A stretch of DNA of 64,000 nt, from positions 7,402,330 through 7,466,329 of the forward strand of contig OY992538.1 of the NCBI GenBank assembly GCA_963921195.1, in the 5' to 3' direction. Positions 44,490 to 55,619 of this stretch are shown one piece after another. The stretch is from Pegoplata infirma. Lineage: Eukaryota; Arthropoda; Insecta; Diptera; Anthomyiidae. The notes beneath the pieces are model-generated. The model was not told the DNA's origin, did not search any database, and saw only the letters and a list, made by a program, of their open reading frames with translations. The translations under genes and the position numbers were made by a program. Position 1 is the first letter of the stretch, and the number at the start of each line of letters is the position of its first letter.

Positions 44490-45991
44490 CACTCAAAAAC
44501 TAATGTCATTAACTGTTTGTAGTTTATTTAAAAAGTTTTACGTTTTGTCGTTTTTAAAAGAAAAACCATTTGTTTAATGTTCAGTTTTTTCAAATGACTA
44601 TTTCTGTTCTATATTTCAAAAAAAACAAGATAAAAAATAAAGACTTTCATTAGCAATCAAATTTTAAAGTCATTTATTTTTGTTCTGTAAGTAATTAATC
44701 TTTAATTTTTAATGATTTGTGTACGTTATTATTTTTTTTAATTGTTGGCATTTTTAAAGAGAAATCATTAGTTTTTACCTACTTGTGTGGGTTATTTTTT
44801 TGTAGAAAAAAATTCAAAAAATTATTTATAGTTATATAAAAACATGTTTGTATCAAGTGACTTTGGCACGTTGGGTAGAGTGTCTGGCCAGAATGTAGTT
44901 GATTGCGGGATCGATTCCCCAAAGTTTTATTAAAAAATTTTTACAAAAAAATTCAATAGAAAAATTGTAAAAATATCTAACGAAATCATTAATTTTTAAT
45001 GTTTTTTAATTGTATGGGTTAAAGATAGGGGGTAGGTGTGTTCAGAGCAAATGTTTGGACTAAAAAAATATTGTGGGTCGGTCATACATTTGATTGCTTT
45101 AAGGGCACTATTAGGGTAGTTAGAGCGGTTGGAGCAAATTTTAAAAAATGTCGTTTTGTGTGGGAGCCCGCTTAGAAATTGGAGATAGATATAAAAATAA
45201 GTAATAATCGTTACCCCACGATTCTCCTGGGCAAAAAATTTGTAGAATCGATAGAAGTTTTACACAAAAAAATTTCAAAAAAATCGAAGAGTACAAACAT
45301 TTTCAAAAATGAGATTTAAAACTTAAAAATCACATACTAGAGCGCTTTTAAGAATTTTTTGTTATTTTTTTTTTAAAAAGTACTTAAAAAAAATTTTGAA
45401 AACAATTGAAATTTGGACCATTATTAAAGAAGTTATGAGTAAAAGAAGTTTGAGTAAAGGAACAAACTACCAATTTTTAAAAATTCGATATCTTTTGAAC
45501 GGGTCATCAAAATAATCTGAAAATTTACCATGGAGGAGTTTTCAAAGGGTACTAAAAACTGTAAACAAATTGGGAAAATCTAAAAAAAAAATTTTTTTTC
45601 AAAGTGTCCGATTTGACATAAAATGCCCCATTTTATTTCCATAAATAATTTTTAGATTTTTTTTTGCTACAAAAAAATAACCCACACAAGTAGGTCAAAA
45701 TTAATGATTTCTCTTTAAAAAATGACAACAATTTAAAAAAATAACGTACACAAATCATTAACAATTAAAGAAGAATCACTTATTTTTACTTACAGAACAA
45801 AAATAAATGAGTTTAAAAATTGATTGCTGATGAAAGTCTTTATTTTTTATGTTGTTATTTTTGAAACAAAGAACAGAAATAGTCATTTAAAAAAACTGAA
45901 CATTAAACAAATGATTTTTTTTTTTTAAACGACAAAACGTAAAACTTTTTAAATAAACTACTAACAGTTAATGACATAATTTTTTTAAGTG
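44490..45991. mobile_element. Element with CACTCAAAAA ends, carrying one palindrome arm and a tRNA-like segment
   Basis: Left end CACTCAAAAACTAATGTCAT, right end ATGACATAATTTTTTTAAGTG. The left 300 bp and right 330 bp mirror each other (for example GTTTGTAGTTTATTTAAAAA and GACTTTCAT..CAATC). About 45010-45640 is an inserted copy of the palindrome arm of 41631-43574. It splits a 35-bp host repeat unit. A closely related element is 49532-50343, which has clear TA flanks. Confidence 0.7.
44860..44925 (+). ncRNA. tRNA-like sequence inside a mobile element
   Basis: ACTTTGG at 44860-44866 can pair with CCAAAGT at 44919-44925. Between them lie an A-box-like TGGCACGTTGGGTAGAG and a B-box-like GGATCGATTCC (consensus GGTTCGANTCC). 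The length of 66 nt is short for a tRNA, and the T-stem is imperfect, so it is a relic or a tRNA-derived module and not a working tRNA. A second copy is at 49913-49977. Confidence 0.4.
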
Positions 45992-46180
45992 TTAGACATT
46001 TTTCCTATAGAAACAAATCTTAGATTCTGAGACATTTTTCCTATAGAAAAAATCTCAGATTCTGAAACATTTTTCCTATAGAAAAATCTCAGATTCTGAG
46101 ACATTTTTCGTATAGAAAAAATCTCAGATTCTGAGACATTTTTCGTATAGAAAAGGCACCAGATTCTAAGACATTATTCG
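45992..46180 (+). repeat. 35-bp tandem repeat with TCTCAGATTCTGAGA palindrome
   Basis: Five to six units of about 35 bp: CTCAGATTCTGAGACATTTT, then TC(C/G)TATAGAAAAAA. The array continues at 48013-48150 beyond the element 46183-48010 and begins at 44470, so two insertions have split it. Intronic. Confidence 0.8.
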
Positions 46181-46182
46181 TA

Positions 46183-48010
46183 CAGTGACTCGCAGCTTAT
46201 TTCGTGTGTTAGATATCAGTTAGCAATCAATTTAAGACAAAGTTTCCAATAATTATCAAACGAGTAATTTTATTAAAAGTGCTGTGTAGGTAATTTATCG
46301 ACCTTTAATTTAAGCTTGATGGCGTCCAGATTGAGTAAATATTAAACGGGCTACGAGGCACAGTGGATCGTGTAGAAGAAACACCCGGTCATTATTTTTT
46401 CGATGATTTTAATAATGAAAAAAGTCTTTTTATATGTTTTAGAGGGCTCTGACTCCGAATTTGACGAAAAAAAAAAAATTTTTCAAAAAAATCAAAAATG
46501 GCGATTTTTTATTTTTGCAATTTTGCAACATTCGCGTTCATTAAAGGTATACCATTATAATTTTTCTTTAGTTCAGCTTCAAATCCAAAAGTTAAACTAC
46601 CAAAAAAATAAAATCGGTTCAAATATGTAAAAAAAAATCTACACTGAAAAAAAACAAAAAATTTAGGTTAGAATAAAAAAAATTGTCCAAGTTCTTTAAA
46701 AAAAGTATGCACAGAAAACTAAAGGTGTTTACGTCCTCTTTAATTTCCATATCGGTTTTATACCCATTTTCTTGAGCCCCGCCGAAATATTTGACGGTTA
46801 AAATTTCAGAGTAATTTTTTTTCAGTGTATTATTGCCGAATTTGAAAATAGTGTTAGTCAAATTATAAGGACAGATGATATTTATAATTTATATAAAGCT
46901 TTATAACTTTTCATTTCTATTTTTCGCGTTATATCGCGTGAATTTGTGAATTTAGCTTTCCGCGCAATTTTTTTGCAAACCAAGCATGCAATGTTTTAAA
47001 ACAATTCCCTATTATCATATTAGCGTAAAAAAATAACAATAAATTACACATCTTCTATAAAAAATTATATAAAAACTAAAAAAATCCAACAATAAAAAAA
47101 TTTGGACCAAAATATCTCGTAAAATATTACAAATTTTAAAAGTTAGATATCACACATGAATTCAGCGAGCCAAAATCCATATAGGACACAAATTTCAATG
47201 AGTTTAGATGATTAGTTTTACCCTTTGACCGGGACTTTCGATTTTCGATCCACTGTGCGAGGGTCGAAATGGAAATTGAAATTATTGAAAAAAGTTATTT
47301 AGAAAATTTCTTTAAAATACTTTTAGGTCGATTTTTTTAAAGCTCAAACATTTAAAATTTAAAAAATAGTCCAATAGTATATAATCATTTATCAAATAAT
47401 TTTCCTATGACCCAAACAAAAATCAAAATTTTTAAAATGCAGTCGAAGAAATCCGAATTTTTTGACCTCCAATTCTTTTGACCACCAATTTTTTGTAAAC
47501 AAGGGAAATGTTCAATTATTTTTAGATCTCATTGCTATACACTTAGGTGTACTAAAATTATTAAACAATTAAATTTTTTCTTTGTTTACCAAAAATTGGT
47601 GGTCAAAAGAATTGGAGGTCAAAAAATTCGGATTTCTTCTACTGTGTTTTAAAAATTTTGGTTATTGTTTGGGTCTTTGGAAAAATTATTTAATGAGTGA
47701 ATATTAACTAATGGACTATTTTTCAATTTTTTTATGTTTGAGCTTGGATAAAATCGACCTAGAAATATTTTTAAGAAATTTTCTAAAAAAGGTCTTTCAA
47801 TAATTTCAATTTACATTTCGACCCTCGTAGCACATTTAATATTTAGACAATCTGAACGTCATTAAGCTTTAATTAAAGCTTGATTAGTTACATACACAGG
47901 ACTTTTTATAAAAATACTTATTTGATAATAACTAGGTCTATTTTGGTTAACTTTGTCTTGAATGGATTTCTAACTAATATCTTTCACACGAAATAAGCTG
48001 CGAGACACCG
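46183..48010. mobile_element. TA-flanked long-inverted-repeat element
   Basis: Left end CAGTGACTCGCAGCTTATTT, right end AAATAAGCTGCGAGACACCG. TA at 46181-46182 and 48011-48012; removal restores the repeat word TTCGTATAGAAAA. The arms mirror over several hundred bases with a deeper palindrome at 47270-47826 centred on ACCAATTTTT..AAAAATTGGT. It holds a small nested MITE (46642-46827). No transposase recognised. Confidence 0.8.
46642..46827. mobile_element. 186-bp TA-flanked MITE (CACTGAAAAAAA ends)
   Basis: CACTGAAAAAAAAC at the left, TTTTTTTTCAGTG at the right, TA at 46640-46641 and 46828-46829. Same end type as 5925-6921. Confidence 0.75.
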
Positions 48011-48012
48011 TA

Positions 48013-48150
48013 TATAAAAAGTCTCAGATTCTAAGATATATTTGTAAATAAACAGTGTGAGATTCTGGGATATTTTTCGTCTCAGGCTCTGAGACATTTT
48101 GCGGTAAAAAAAAGTTTCAGATTCTGAGACATTTTTCGTATAGAAAATTC
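48013..48150 (+). repeat. Continuation of the 35-bp TCTCAGATTCTGAGA repeat
   Basis: Units GTCTCAGATTCTAAGATAT, GTGAGATTCTGGGATATTTT, TCTGAGACATTTTGCGG and GATTCTGAGACATTTTTCGT. Confidence 0.75.
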
Positions 48151-48229
48151 AAGTATTTTTATATCTGCCGTATATAAATTTAGCAATTTCTCTAAAAAAA
48201 TGTTTTTCTTTTTTTCTTTCTATTTTCAG

Positions 48230-48279
48230 GTCTAGAAGCCCAAGTTCAAGAGTCCTCAAAAGATTTATATTGGTTCTAA
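48230..48279 (+). CDS. vg: vestigial last coding exon (C-terminus and stop)
   Basis: Acceptor TATTTTCAG at 48221-48229. With the G carried over, it reads GLEAQVQESSKDLYWF and stops with TAA at 48277-48279. This ending matches the C-terminus of fly Vestigial exactly as I know it, and sets the gene's strand and end. It is 50 bp of coding sequence. Together the six exons give 372 residues; the full fly protein is larger (about 450 in Drosophila), the difference being the missing upstream exon and shorter low-complexity tracts. Confidence 0.96.
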
Positions 48280-49310
48280 ATTGATTCACTCTCTATCCAA
48301 AAGTAGTTAAAACAAAAAAAATATATAAATTATGAAAGAATTTAATAATAATATTAAAAATAAAAGTATTTCAATGGATTGTACTTAAGTAAATATTTTA
48401 AAGTATAAAACAAATCAAAAGATGTGCAACAATTTTAAATTTAGTTAAAACCAATTATCAGGTTTTTCTTATAATTTTTGTTTAAATATTATTTTAAGCT
48501 TAAAAAAAATTTAAGAATGATTTTGCAGCAAAACAAACAAAATTCATGAAAGCAACCCCAGCCCAAGAAATTATACTTTTAAAATTCTGTATTTTATATA
48601 TTTAAAAAAAGCAACAAAAAAATTTAAAAAAAGGACATGTAATTTAATTTAATTTTAAATTAATTAATTATTTGAATAGTCTTACATTTAAAAATATAAA
48701 AATAAAACAAAAAAAATATTATATGTAGTTTAGTTATGATGACTTTTAAAAATGAAATCCTAAGTTAAATTAAAAAAAAAAAATATATTAAAAATAAAAA
48801 AAACAAATTTAATTTTAAAAATAAAAAAAAAGACAAAACTTAATAAATAAAAAAAAAAAAATGTCGCAAATATTAAATCATTTGTGTTTTATTTTGGGTG
48901 GTTTTGAATTTAAAAATTTCATAATAAAACAAATGTTACATCACTTTATACCAGTTTCATATTCATTTATACCAATTATGAATGAAATCTTATCAAATTG
49001 AATCTCATCCAAAAAGAACTAATAATTCCCAACTAAAAAAAAAATAAAAGAAAAACATCATTAACACAGGCGCCTAACTCTGGACTGATTATTTATTATC
49101 TTCAGTTATACTTTTTTTTATTTAATTCTGATGTATTTTACTTTTTCTTCGTTTTTTTTAAGATGCATAATTAATGGAAACTGTAAACAAGATTGTCAGA
49201 TACTATAAACTGAAAACCATAATCATTTTATATATTTTTTTTTTAAGTTTTATTTTTCAATTCCAATCTTAACAGTAGTCGTATGTAGTATATATTAAAG
49301 TGAGTACATA
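48280..49310 (+). other. vg: Probable vg 3' UTR and flank
   Basis: Very A/T-rich sequence directly after the stop. Many AATAAA-like words occur (for example near 48705, 48825, 48845 and 48922), so the polyadenylation site cannot be chosen. No repeat or gene seen. Confidence 0.5.
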
Positions 49311-49531
49311 AAAGTTTTCCAATCCGTTTGTAACATGCTCCCATGACCAGGAAATTTCTGAAATTCTCCACTACGGAATTTTTATTTTATTTAACTGTGG
49401 TCGTTTAAGTCCTTCACAGAAACTGTTTAGAATGATTTAAACAATTGGGCCATTCCAAAAAATTTAGCTCAAATTTTAGTAATTTTTGGAAATGGTGTCT
49501 TTAGATTTAATTGATCATTGACACTTAGATA

Positions 49532-50343
49532 CACTCAAAAAATTATGTCATTAACTGTTTGTAGTTTATTTAAAAAGTTTTCCGTTTAGTCGTTTTTAAA
49601 AGAAAAAACATTTGTTTGATGTTCAGTTTTTATTAATGACTACTTCAGTCCTTTGTTTCAAAAATAACACACTAAAAAATAAAGACTTTCATTAACATTT
49701 AATTTTTAAAGTCATTTATTTTTGCTCTGTAAGTAAAAACTACTGATTATTCTTTTGATTTTTAATGATTTGTGTAAGTAATTTTTTTTTAATTGTTGGT
49801 ATTTTTAATGAAATATCATTAGTTTTTACCTACACAAGTCAGTTATATTTTTGTAGAAAAAAAAAATCAAAATTTTATTTATAGAAATATAAAAACATGT
49901 TTGTATCAAGTGACTTTGGCACGATGGGTAGAGTGTCTGGCCAGAATGTAGTTGATTGCGGGATAGATTCCCCAAAAATTTTACTAAAAATTTTTAAAAA
50001 AAATATTACAATAAAAAATTGTAAAAAATTACCTACGAAATCATTAATTTTTATTGTTTTCGAAGGTTATTTTTTTGAAATGTGTTGGTAAAAATAACAG
50101 AACTATTATTAATTTTTGATGTTGTCGTTGGTTATTTTTTTCGAATTTGTTGGTAAAAAAGAGTGAAAAAAACGTAATTTTTTAATGTTTAATGTTATTT
50201 ATTTTAGAAAATTTTGTCAACAGTAAAAAATAAATGTTGATGTTTGTTAAAACAAATGAATAATTTTTGGGATGTTTTCAATTGTTATTCACTGGTTTTA
50301 AGTGTGTTTTTCATTTGTTTTTGCCTACAAAATATTTTGAGTG
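49532..50343. mobile_element. TA-flanked element with CACTCAAAAAA ends
   Basis: CACTCAAAAAATTATGTCAT at the left, ATATTTTGAGTG at the right, TA at 49530-49531 and 50344-50345. Closely related to 44490-45991 but without the palindrome-arm insertion. It carries the second tRNA-like segment. Confidence 0.8.
49913..49977 (+). ncRNA. tRNA-like sequence, second copy
   Basis: Same as 44860-44925 (ACTTTGGCACGATGGGTAGA .. TTGCGGGATAGATTCCCC). The B-box has one more change (GGATAGATTCC) and the 3' stem is partly lost. Confidence 0.35.
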
Positions 50344-50578
50344 TAGCCTACATAAATATGATATACATACAGCTGCGGTCAAAAAAATAGCACCAGGATA
50401 AAACAAAATTTTCTTCGTTGGGTTTTTTTTAACAATTTAAACTTATGTCACTGAAAACGTGTCATAAGTTACTTACAAGAGTGTGAAACAATATTACATA
50501 AGAAAAGCCTAATATGGTTTTTTATTTCATTAACAATTTTCAGAGTTTTTAAAAAAACTTCAAAAAGACTCAGTCAAA

Positions 50579-51434
50579 ACAAGTAAGAAAATTATAGTCG
50601 GTCAAGACCGACCATATAATACCCTACACCAGAGTTTCCCGAAAAATGGGTCCAAAGTTCAAAAATGGGTCGATGAGATCTATATTTTGTCAAATATGTA
50701 ATAAGTGTAAAAAACACTCACACATCAATTTTTAGTGAAATAGGCTTATTTTTGTTGACAATAAACCGATTTAACTGAATATCGGGCGAAACTTTCACAT
50801 GGGGCCTGAGTCCAAAACTGGTCCGATGATAATCAGATTTGATAAAGTTGTTAAAGTACGCGTTTAACATAAACAAACAAAATTTTTATTAAATATTTTC
50901 TATTTTCATGAAATTTGAGAGATTATGTGAAAATCGGGGAGTTGGTTTGTATGGGGGCTACAAGAAGAACTGGTCCGATTTATTTAAAATTTGGAATGGT
51001 GATTTGTGTAGATAAAACATGATTACCTGTCAAATTTTGAAACGATACCTATTATAATGCGGTTATTAGAGTCATTTGAGTCAAAACTAAAGAGGACCTT
51101 TGTATGGGGGCTAGGTCTAAATATGGACCGATTTTTTCCAATTTCAATAGGCTTCGTCCTTGGGCCAAAAGAGGCTTAAGTTTCAAATTTCAAGTCAATT
51201 GATTAAAAATTGCGACCTGTATCGTGTTTACACCGTTTACATGGACAGACAGACGGACGGACGGACTGACGGACAGACGGACGGACGGACGGACATCGCT
51301 AAATCGACTTAAAAAGTGATTCTGAGTTGATCGGTATACTTAAAAGTGGGTCTAGGACCAATATTTCGGGTAGTTACAAACATCAGCACTAACTCATTAT
51401 ACCCTGTACCACAGTGTGGTGTAGGGTATAAAAA
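50579..51434 (+). repeat. Dispersed repeat R1, full plus-strand copy
   Basis: AACAAGTAAGAAAATTATAG start, GTCGGTCAAGACCGAC, a GACGGACGGACGGAC tract (51250-51293), ACCCTGTACCACAGTGTGGT hairpin, and TAGGGTATAAAAA end. Best-preserved copy. Confidence 0.75.
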
Positions 51435-51559
51435 TAGCACCACAGTACTTTTTGTACTACTATTAAAATTAAATTCTTAAATTTGAAAAACGAATGGATT
51501 ATGAATTCAGTATTGTTGTGATATCTCTAAATAATAAAAAAAAAATGTCGAGTGCTCAT

Positions 51560-52530
51560 TGTTGACAATTACCTCTGTACAACGTTATTGTACCGAATTC
51601 ACGAGATTTTGGGATCTTTAATTCGAAATTGAGTTCCAGATTTGCTGAACAGCCACCCAAAGGGCTTCATTACAAGTTGGTTGTATTCGAGACACTCCCT
51701 TCTCTATATCTGTCCATTAACTATCGATTTGATCTTGGTCTGGGGACTGACCAGGCCATTCAATCACGTGTATTTTATTGTCCAGAACCAATTTTTTGCC
51801 AATTTCACGTCATGCTTTGGGTAATTGACGTGCTAAAAGACCTAAATTAGTGGCATTTGCTCAGAAACTTATGGTAACATTACTTTGTGGAGGATATAAA
51901 CGTTAAGTGTACATCCACGATTGTCCTTGTCCAATATGTGAGCCATGGTCCAATATATGAACCCCACTCCACAGTAGGAAAATAAGTTATTTTTATTTCG
52001 AATTTTGGATTGAAATCCGCGTTATAGGGTCTTCTGACATAGGTATGTAATCCCATATCTCCAAATAAAACAACAATGGATTCATTTGTCCATAGAACAT
52101 TGATCCACTTTTAAGCTGGTCATTCTGAGTTACTGTTAGCAAACTTCAAACGACTTGCAGCATGCTTAAGTGAGAGTAGGGCCACTTTTTCGAATCTACA
52201 AGCGTTAATGTTGTTGTTTTGTAATCTTCGACGAACATTTTCAGCATTTGCTGTCCTTTTTTAGCTCTAGAGCTGCCGTAAATGGGGCCTTCTTCCATTG
52301 TCTTTACGAACACATAACCACTTATGGTGACAAACGTCGCTTGTGACTAAGTTTTTCCAGCTCCAAAGTTAATTTTGTTGAATTTTCAATCATTTTATAA
52401 GCGCATCCAACTAATTTTCCTGTTTCAGAATATGGTTTATGTTCAGAAATTATATTTTTTACAAAAGCACGTTTTTGAGGAGTGCAATGCTTTCCACGTC
52501 CTATTTTTATGAAAATAAACATCAAATTTT
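51560..52530 (-). pseudogene. Tc1-like transposase pseudogene
   Basis: From 52525 leftward: an N-terminal helix-turn-helix region (GRGKHCTPQKRAFVKNIISE, then SETGKLVGCAYKMIENSTKL), typical of Tc1-family DNA binding. Further left are broken pieces, among them EIGKKLVLDNK and HVIEWPGQSPDQDQI (near 51790-51740), which matches the WP.QSPDLNPIE motif preceding the last catalytic acid. Stops and frameshifts interrupt it, so it is inactive. Confidence 0.8.
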
Positions 52531-52788
52531 GTAATGAATTAATTTTTTTATAAATAAAAACTATCTTCCTTTAGTATTTAACACTTTTATTTTAATAATT
52601 TAAACAATATTAATTTTTTTAATGAAATTTTGTTATTCGGTGCTATTTTATTGACTGCCCAGATTCAGAGTTTTTTTAAAATATCGATCATTAAAAAAGA
52701 ACAGTCCACAATTTTTGGAAAAAGTAAAAACATTTAAGGGTATATACTTAGTATAAGAGTATTACATATTTACTTTAAACGAATACAC

Positions 52789-54019
52789 TAGGGCGTTTCA
52801 TCAAAAACTTTTTTTTGGATTTTTGCAACTCTTGAAGCGGAATATGAATTCTTATGGCCTAAAAGATTTTTGAGATTTTTTTCAGATTTTTGGAATGTCG
52901 GGATCAACTCGCTCAAATCGATTTTATCAAAAAAATGAGGTTATGAAACATAATTTTTTTTATTTTTTGTTCTCTGGTGCCTTTTTTTAACAAAACCGGA
53001 TATAATACTTCTTAATGTTGCTAGCCTCCTAAAAAAAAATATTCGCGGTCAAAATAATAACTTCAAGGGTCACTAAGATGACCTTTAAAGTAAAAATTCA
53101 GAATTTCCCGTGTTCCAACCTTAATAATTTGAGAAATATGCAATATATGAACGTAATGATGAATCCGTTAGATAGGTCTTTTTAATACCTTTAATTTAAA
53201 ACCAAAATGACATTTGTCACTTTAGTAGAAATATTAAAAAACTAAGATAAACTCATTTTTTCCCCCATTTTACAGAAAATCGAAGGGAATCCATTAGTAG
53301 TTTTTTTGTAAAATTGAAATAATAAACTTAAAAGAAGTTTTTTTGATTGCAATTAGTGTTTCCAAACCGTAAACCCGGGTTTTTGTCAAACCGGTTTTTT
53401 TGACAAAGAACCGGTTTTTTGGTTAACCGGCTTGGAAACACTAACTACAATCTATAAAAAGCCTTTAAAAGTTATTATTTTAACTTTACAAAAAAAAACT
53501 ACCTAATGCACCAGTTCAATTTTCGATAAAATGGGGGAGAAAATGATTTTTTCCCAGTTTTTTATTTTTTTTAACATTTCTACAAAAGTGACAATAGTCA
53601 GATTGGTTTTAAATGAAAGGTGTTTTAAAGACCTATCTAGCGGATTCAACATGACGTTCATACATAGCTTATTTCTCGAATTATTGAGGTTAAAACACGG
53701 GAAATTCTGAATTTTTACTTTTAAGGTCATCTTAGTGACCCTTGAACTTATAATTTTGACCGCGAATATTTTTTTTTAGGAGGCTAGCAACATTAAGAAG
53801 CATTATATCCGGTTTTGTTAAAAAAAGGCACCAGAGAACAAAAAATAAAAAAAATTATGTTTCATAACCTCATTCTTTTGATAAAATCGATTTGAGCGAG
53901 TTGATCCCGACATTCCAAAAATCTGAAAAAAATCTCAAAAATCTTTTAGGCCATAAGAATTCATATTCCGCTTCAAGAGTTGCAAAAATCCAAAAAAAAG
54001 TTTTTGATGAAACGCCCTA
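52789..54019. mobile_element. Long-inverted-repeat foldback, 8-bp TSD
   Basis: Ends TAGGGCGTTTCATCAAAAAC and GTTTTTGATGAAACGCCCTA. The TSD GAATACAC lies at 52781-52788 and 54020-54027. Arms of about 560 bp are nearly mirror images, with a CCGGTT-rich mini-element at the centre (53354-53443). No ORF. 8-bp TSD and long TIRs are compatible with hAT, P or MULE types. Confidence 0.85.
53354..53443. mobile_element. 90-bp CCGGTTAACCGG mini-element at a palindrome centre
   Basis: TAGTGTTTCCAAACCG at the left and CGGCTTGGAAACACTA at the right, filled with AACCGGTT words. Related to the ends of 18100-18890. Confidence 0.65.
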
Positions 54020-54199
54020 GAATACACACATAATATTTTGTTTTAATTGGATGAATAGTGATTTTGTCATTGGTGCTATTTTTTTGACCGGCACTGTATG
54101 TGCCATATATCGTTTTTTTTTAAATTTTTAAGAAATCGAAACTTTACCAAAGTACAATTTTTTACCATTATAGTATCCAAAACTCGTAAAAAAAGATAT

Positions 54200-54596
54200 C
54201 ATAAACAACACCATTTACAATTTTATTTCAGAAAATTCAAATTATATTTAAAAAAATTCCAATTATATTTCTGAAATTTCCAATTATATTTAAAAAATTT
54301 ACAATTATATTTCTGAAATTTCCAATTATATTTTAGAAATTTCTATTAATAATTCAAAAATTTCCAATTATATTTTAAAAATTTCTAAATAAGTAATTTA
54401 ATAATTTATAATTTATTAAATTTCTATTTAAACAATTTCAAAATTTATTATATAGTATATTTCAGAAATTTCTAATGAAATATTAAAAAATTTTAAATGT
54501 AATTAAAAAATTTATAATTTATTAAATTTCCATTTATATTTCAGAAATTTCCATTTAAATTTCAGAATTTTCAATTGTATTCAAAAATTTTCTCTA
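54200..54596 (+). repeat. Degenerate AT-rich minisatellite
   Basis: About 18-20-bp units of the type AATTATATTTCTGAAATTTCC, strongly diverged. Possibly related to the CAATTG-type foldback repeats (AAATTTC.. AATT), but this is weak. Confidence 0.5.
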
Positions 54597-54815
54597 CCTT
54601 GTGGACGTTTAAGTCTTTCATAAAATAATATTTCAATGAATAATTTAAACAAAAAATTTGAATAACTTCGCTGGTACGTTATCATGTTTGTTCCGGTGAA
54701 AAAAGATATTGACAATTTTCGAGCCCTTATATCGGGATTTTGGATTTTGAGTGAACAATATTTCATTGAAAAAAGAAATTGGAATAAAAATAAGTTTGAG
54801 TAAAAAAACATATTT

Positions 54816-55616
54816 TTATAAAAGGTACTTTTTATGAAAGGTACTTTTTATAAAAGGGAATTTTTATAAAAGGTACTTTTTATAAAAGGTACTTTTTATA
54901 AAAGGTACTTTTTATAAATGGTACTTTTTATAAAAGGTACTTTTTATAAAAGGCACTTTTTTATAAAAGGCTCTTTTTATTAAAGGTACTTTTTATAAAA
55001 GGTACTTTTTATAAAACGTACTTTATATAAAAGGTACTTTTTATAAAAGGTACTTTTTATAAAAGTTACTTTTTATAAAAGGTACTTTTTATAAAAGGTA
55101 CTTTTTATAAAAGGTACTTTTTATAAGAGGTACTTTTTATAAAAGGTACTTTTTATAAAAGGTACTTTTTATAAAAGGTACTTTTTATAAAAGGTACTTT
55201 TTATAAAAGGTACTTTTTATAAAAGGTACTTTTTATAAAAGGTACTTTTTATAAAAGGTACTTTTTATAAAAGGTACTTTTTATAAAAGGTACTTTTTAT
55301 AAAAGGTACTTTTTATAAAAGGTACTTTTTATAAAAGGTACTTTTTATAAAAGGTACTTTTTATAAAAGGTACTTTTTATAAAAGGTACTTTTTATAAAA
55401 GGTACTTTTTATAAAAGGCACTTTTTAAAAAAGGTACTTCTTATAAAAGGTACTTTTAAAAAAAGGTACTTCTTATAAAAGGTACTTTTTATAAAAGGTA
55501 CTTTTTATAAAAGGTACTTTTTATAAAAGGTACTTTTTATAAAAGGTACTTTTTATAAAAGGTACTTTTTATAAAAGCTTCTTTTTCAAAAAGGTACTTT
55601 TTATAAAACGTACTTT
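54816..55616 (+). repeat. 16-bp tandem array (AAAAGGTACTTTTTAT), ~50 copies
   Basis: About 800 bp of the unit AAAAGGTACTTTTTAT, very homogeneous from 55080 to 55420 and more varied at both edges. The unit is nearly self-complementary around GGTACTT/AAGTACC. It is bounded on the right by the 140-bp repeat (55620-56005), whose AAAAAGTACC words may be its source. Confidence 0.95.
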
Positions 55617-55619
55617 TTT

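Larger units (their letters stand above)
50370..54096 (-). mobile_element. Decayed Tc1-like transposon with two nested insertions
   Basis: Ends CAGCTGCGGTCAAAAAAATA at 50370 and TATTTTTTTGACCGGCACTG ending at 54096, with TA at 50368-50369 and 54097-54098. The subterminal GCTATTTTT/AAAAATAGCACCA words match. The transposase relic is on the minus strand (51560-52530). Nested within are an R1 repeat (50579-51434) and a long palindrome (52789-54019). Confidence 0.85.
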
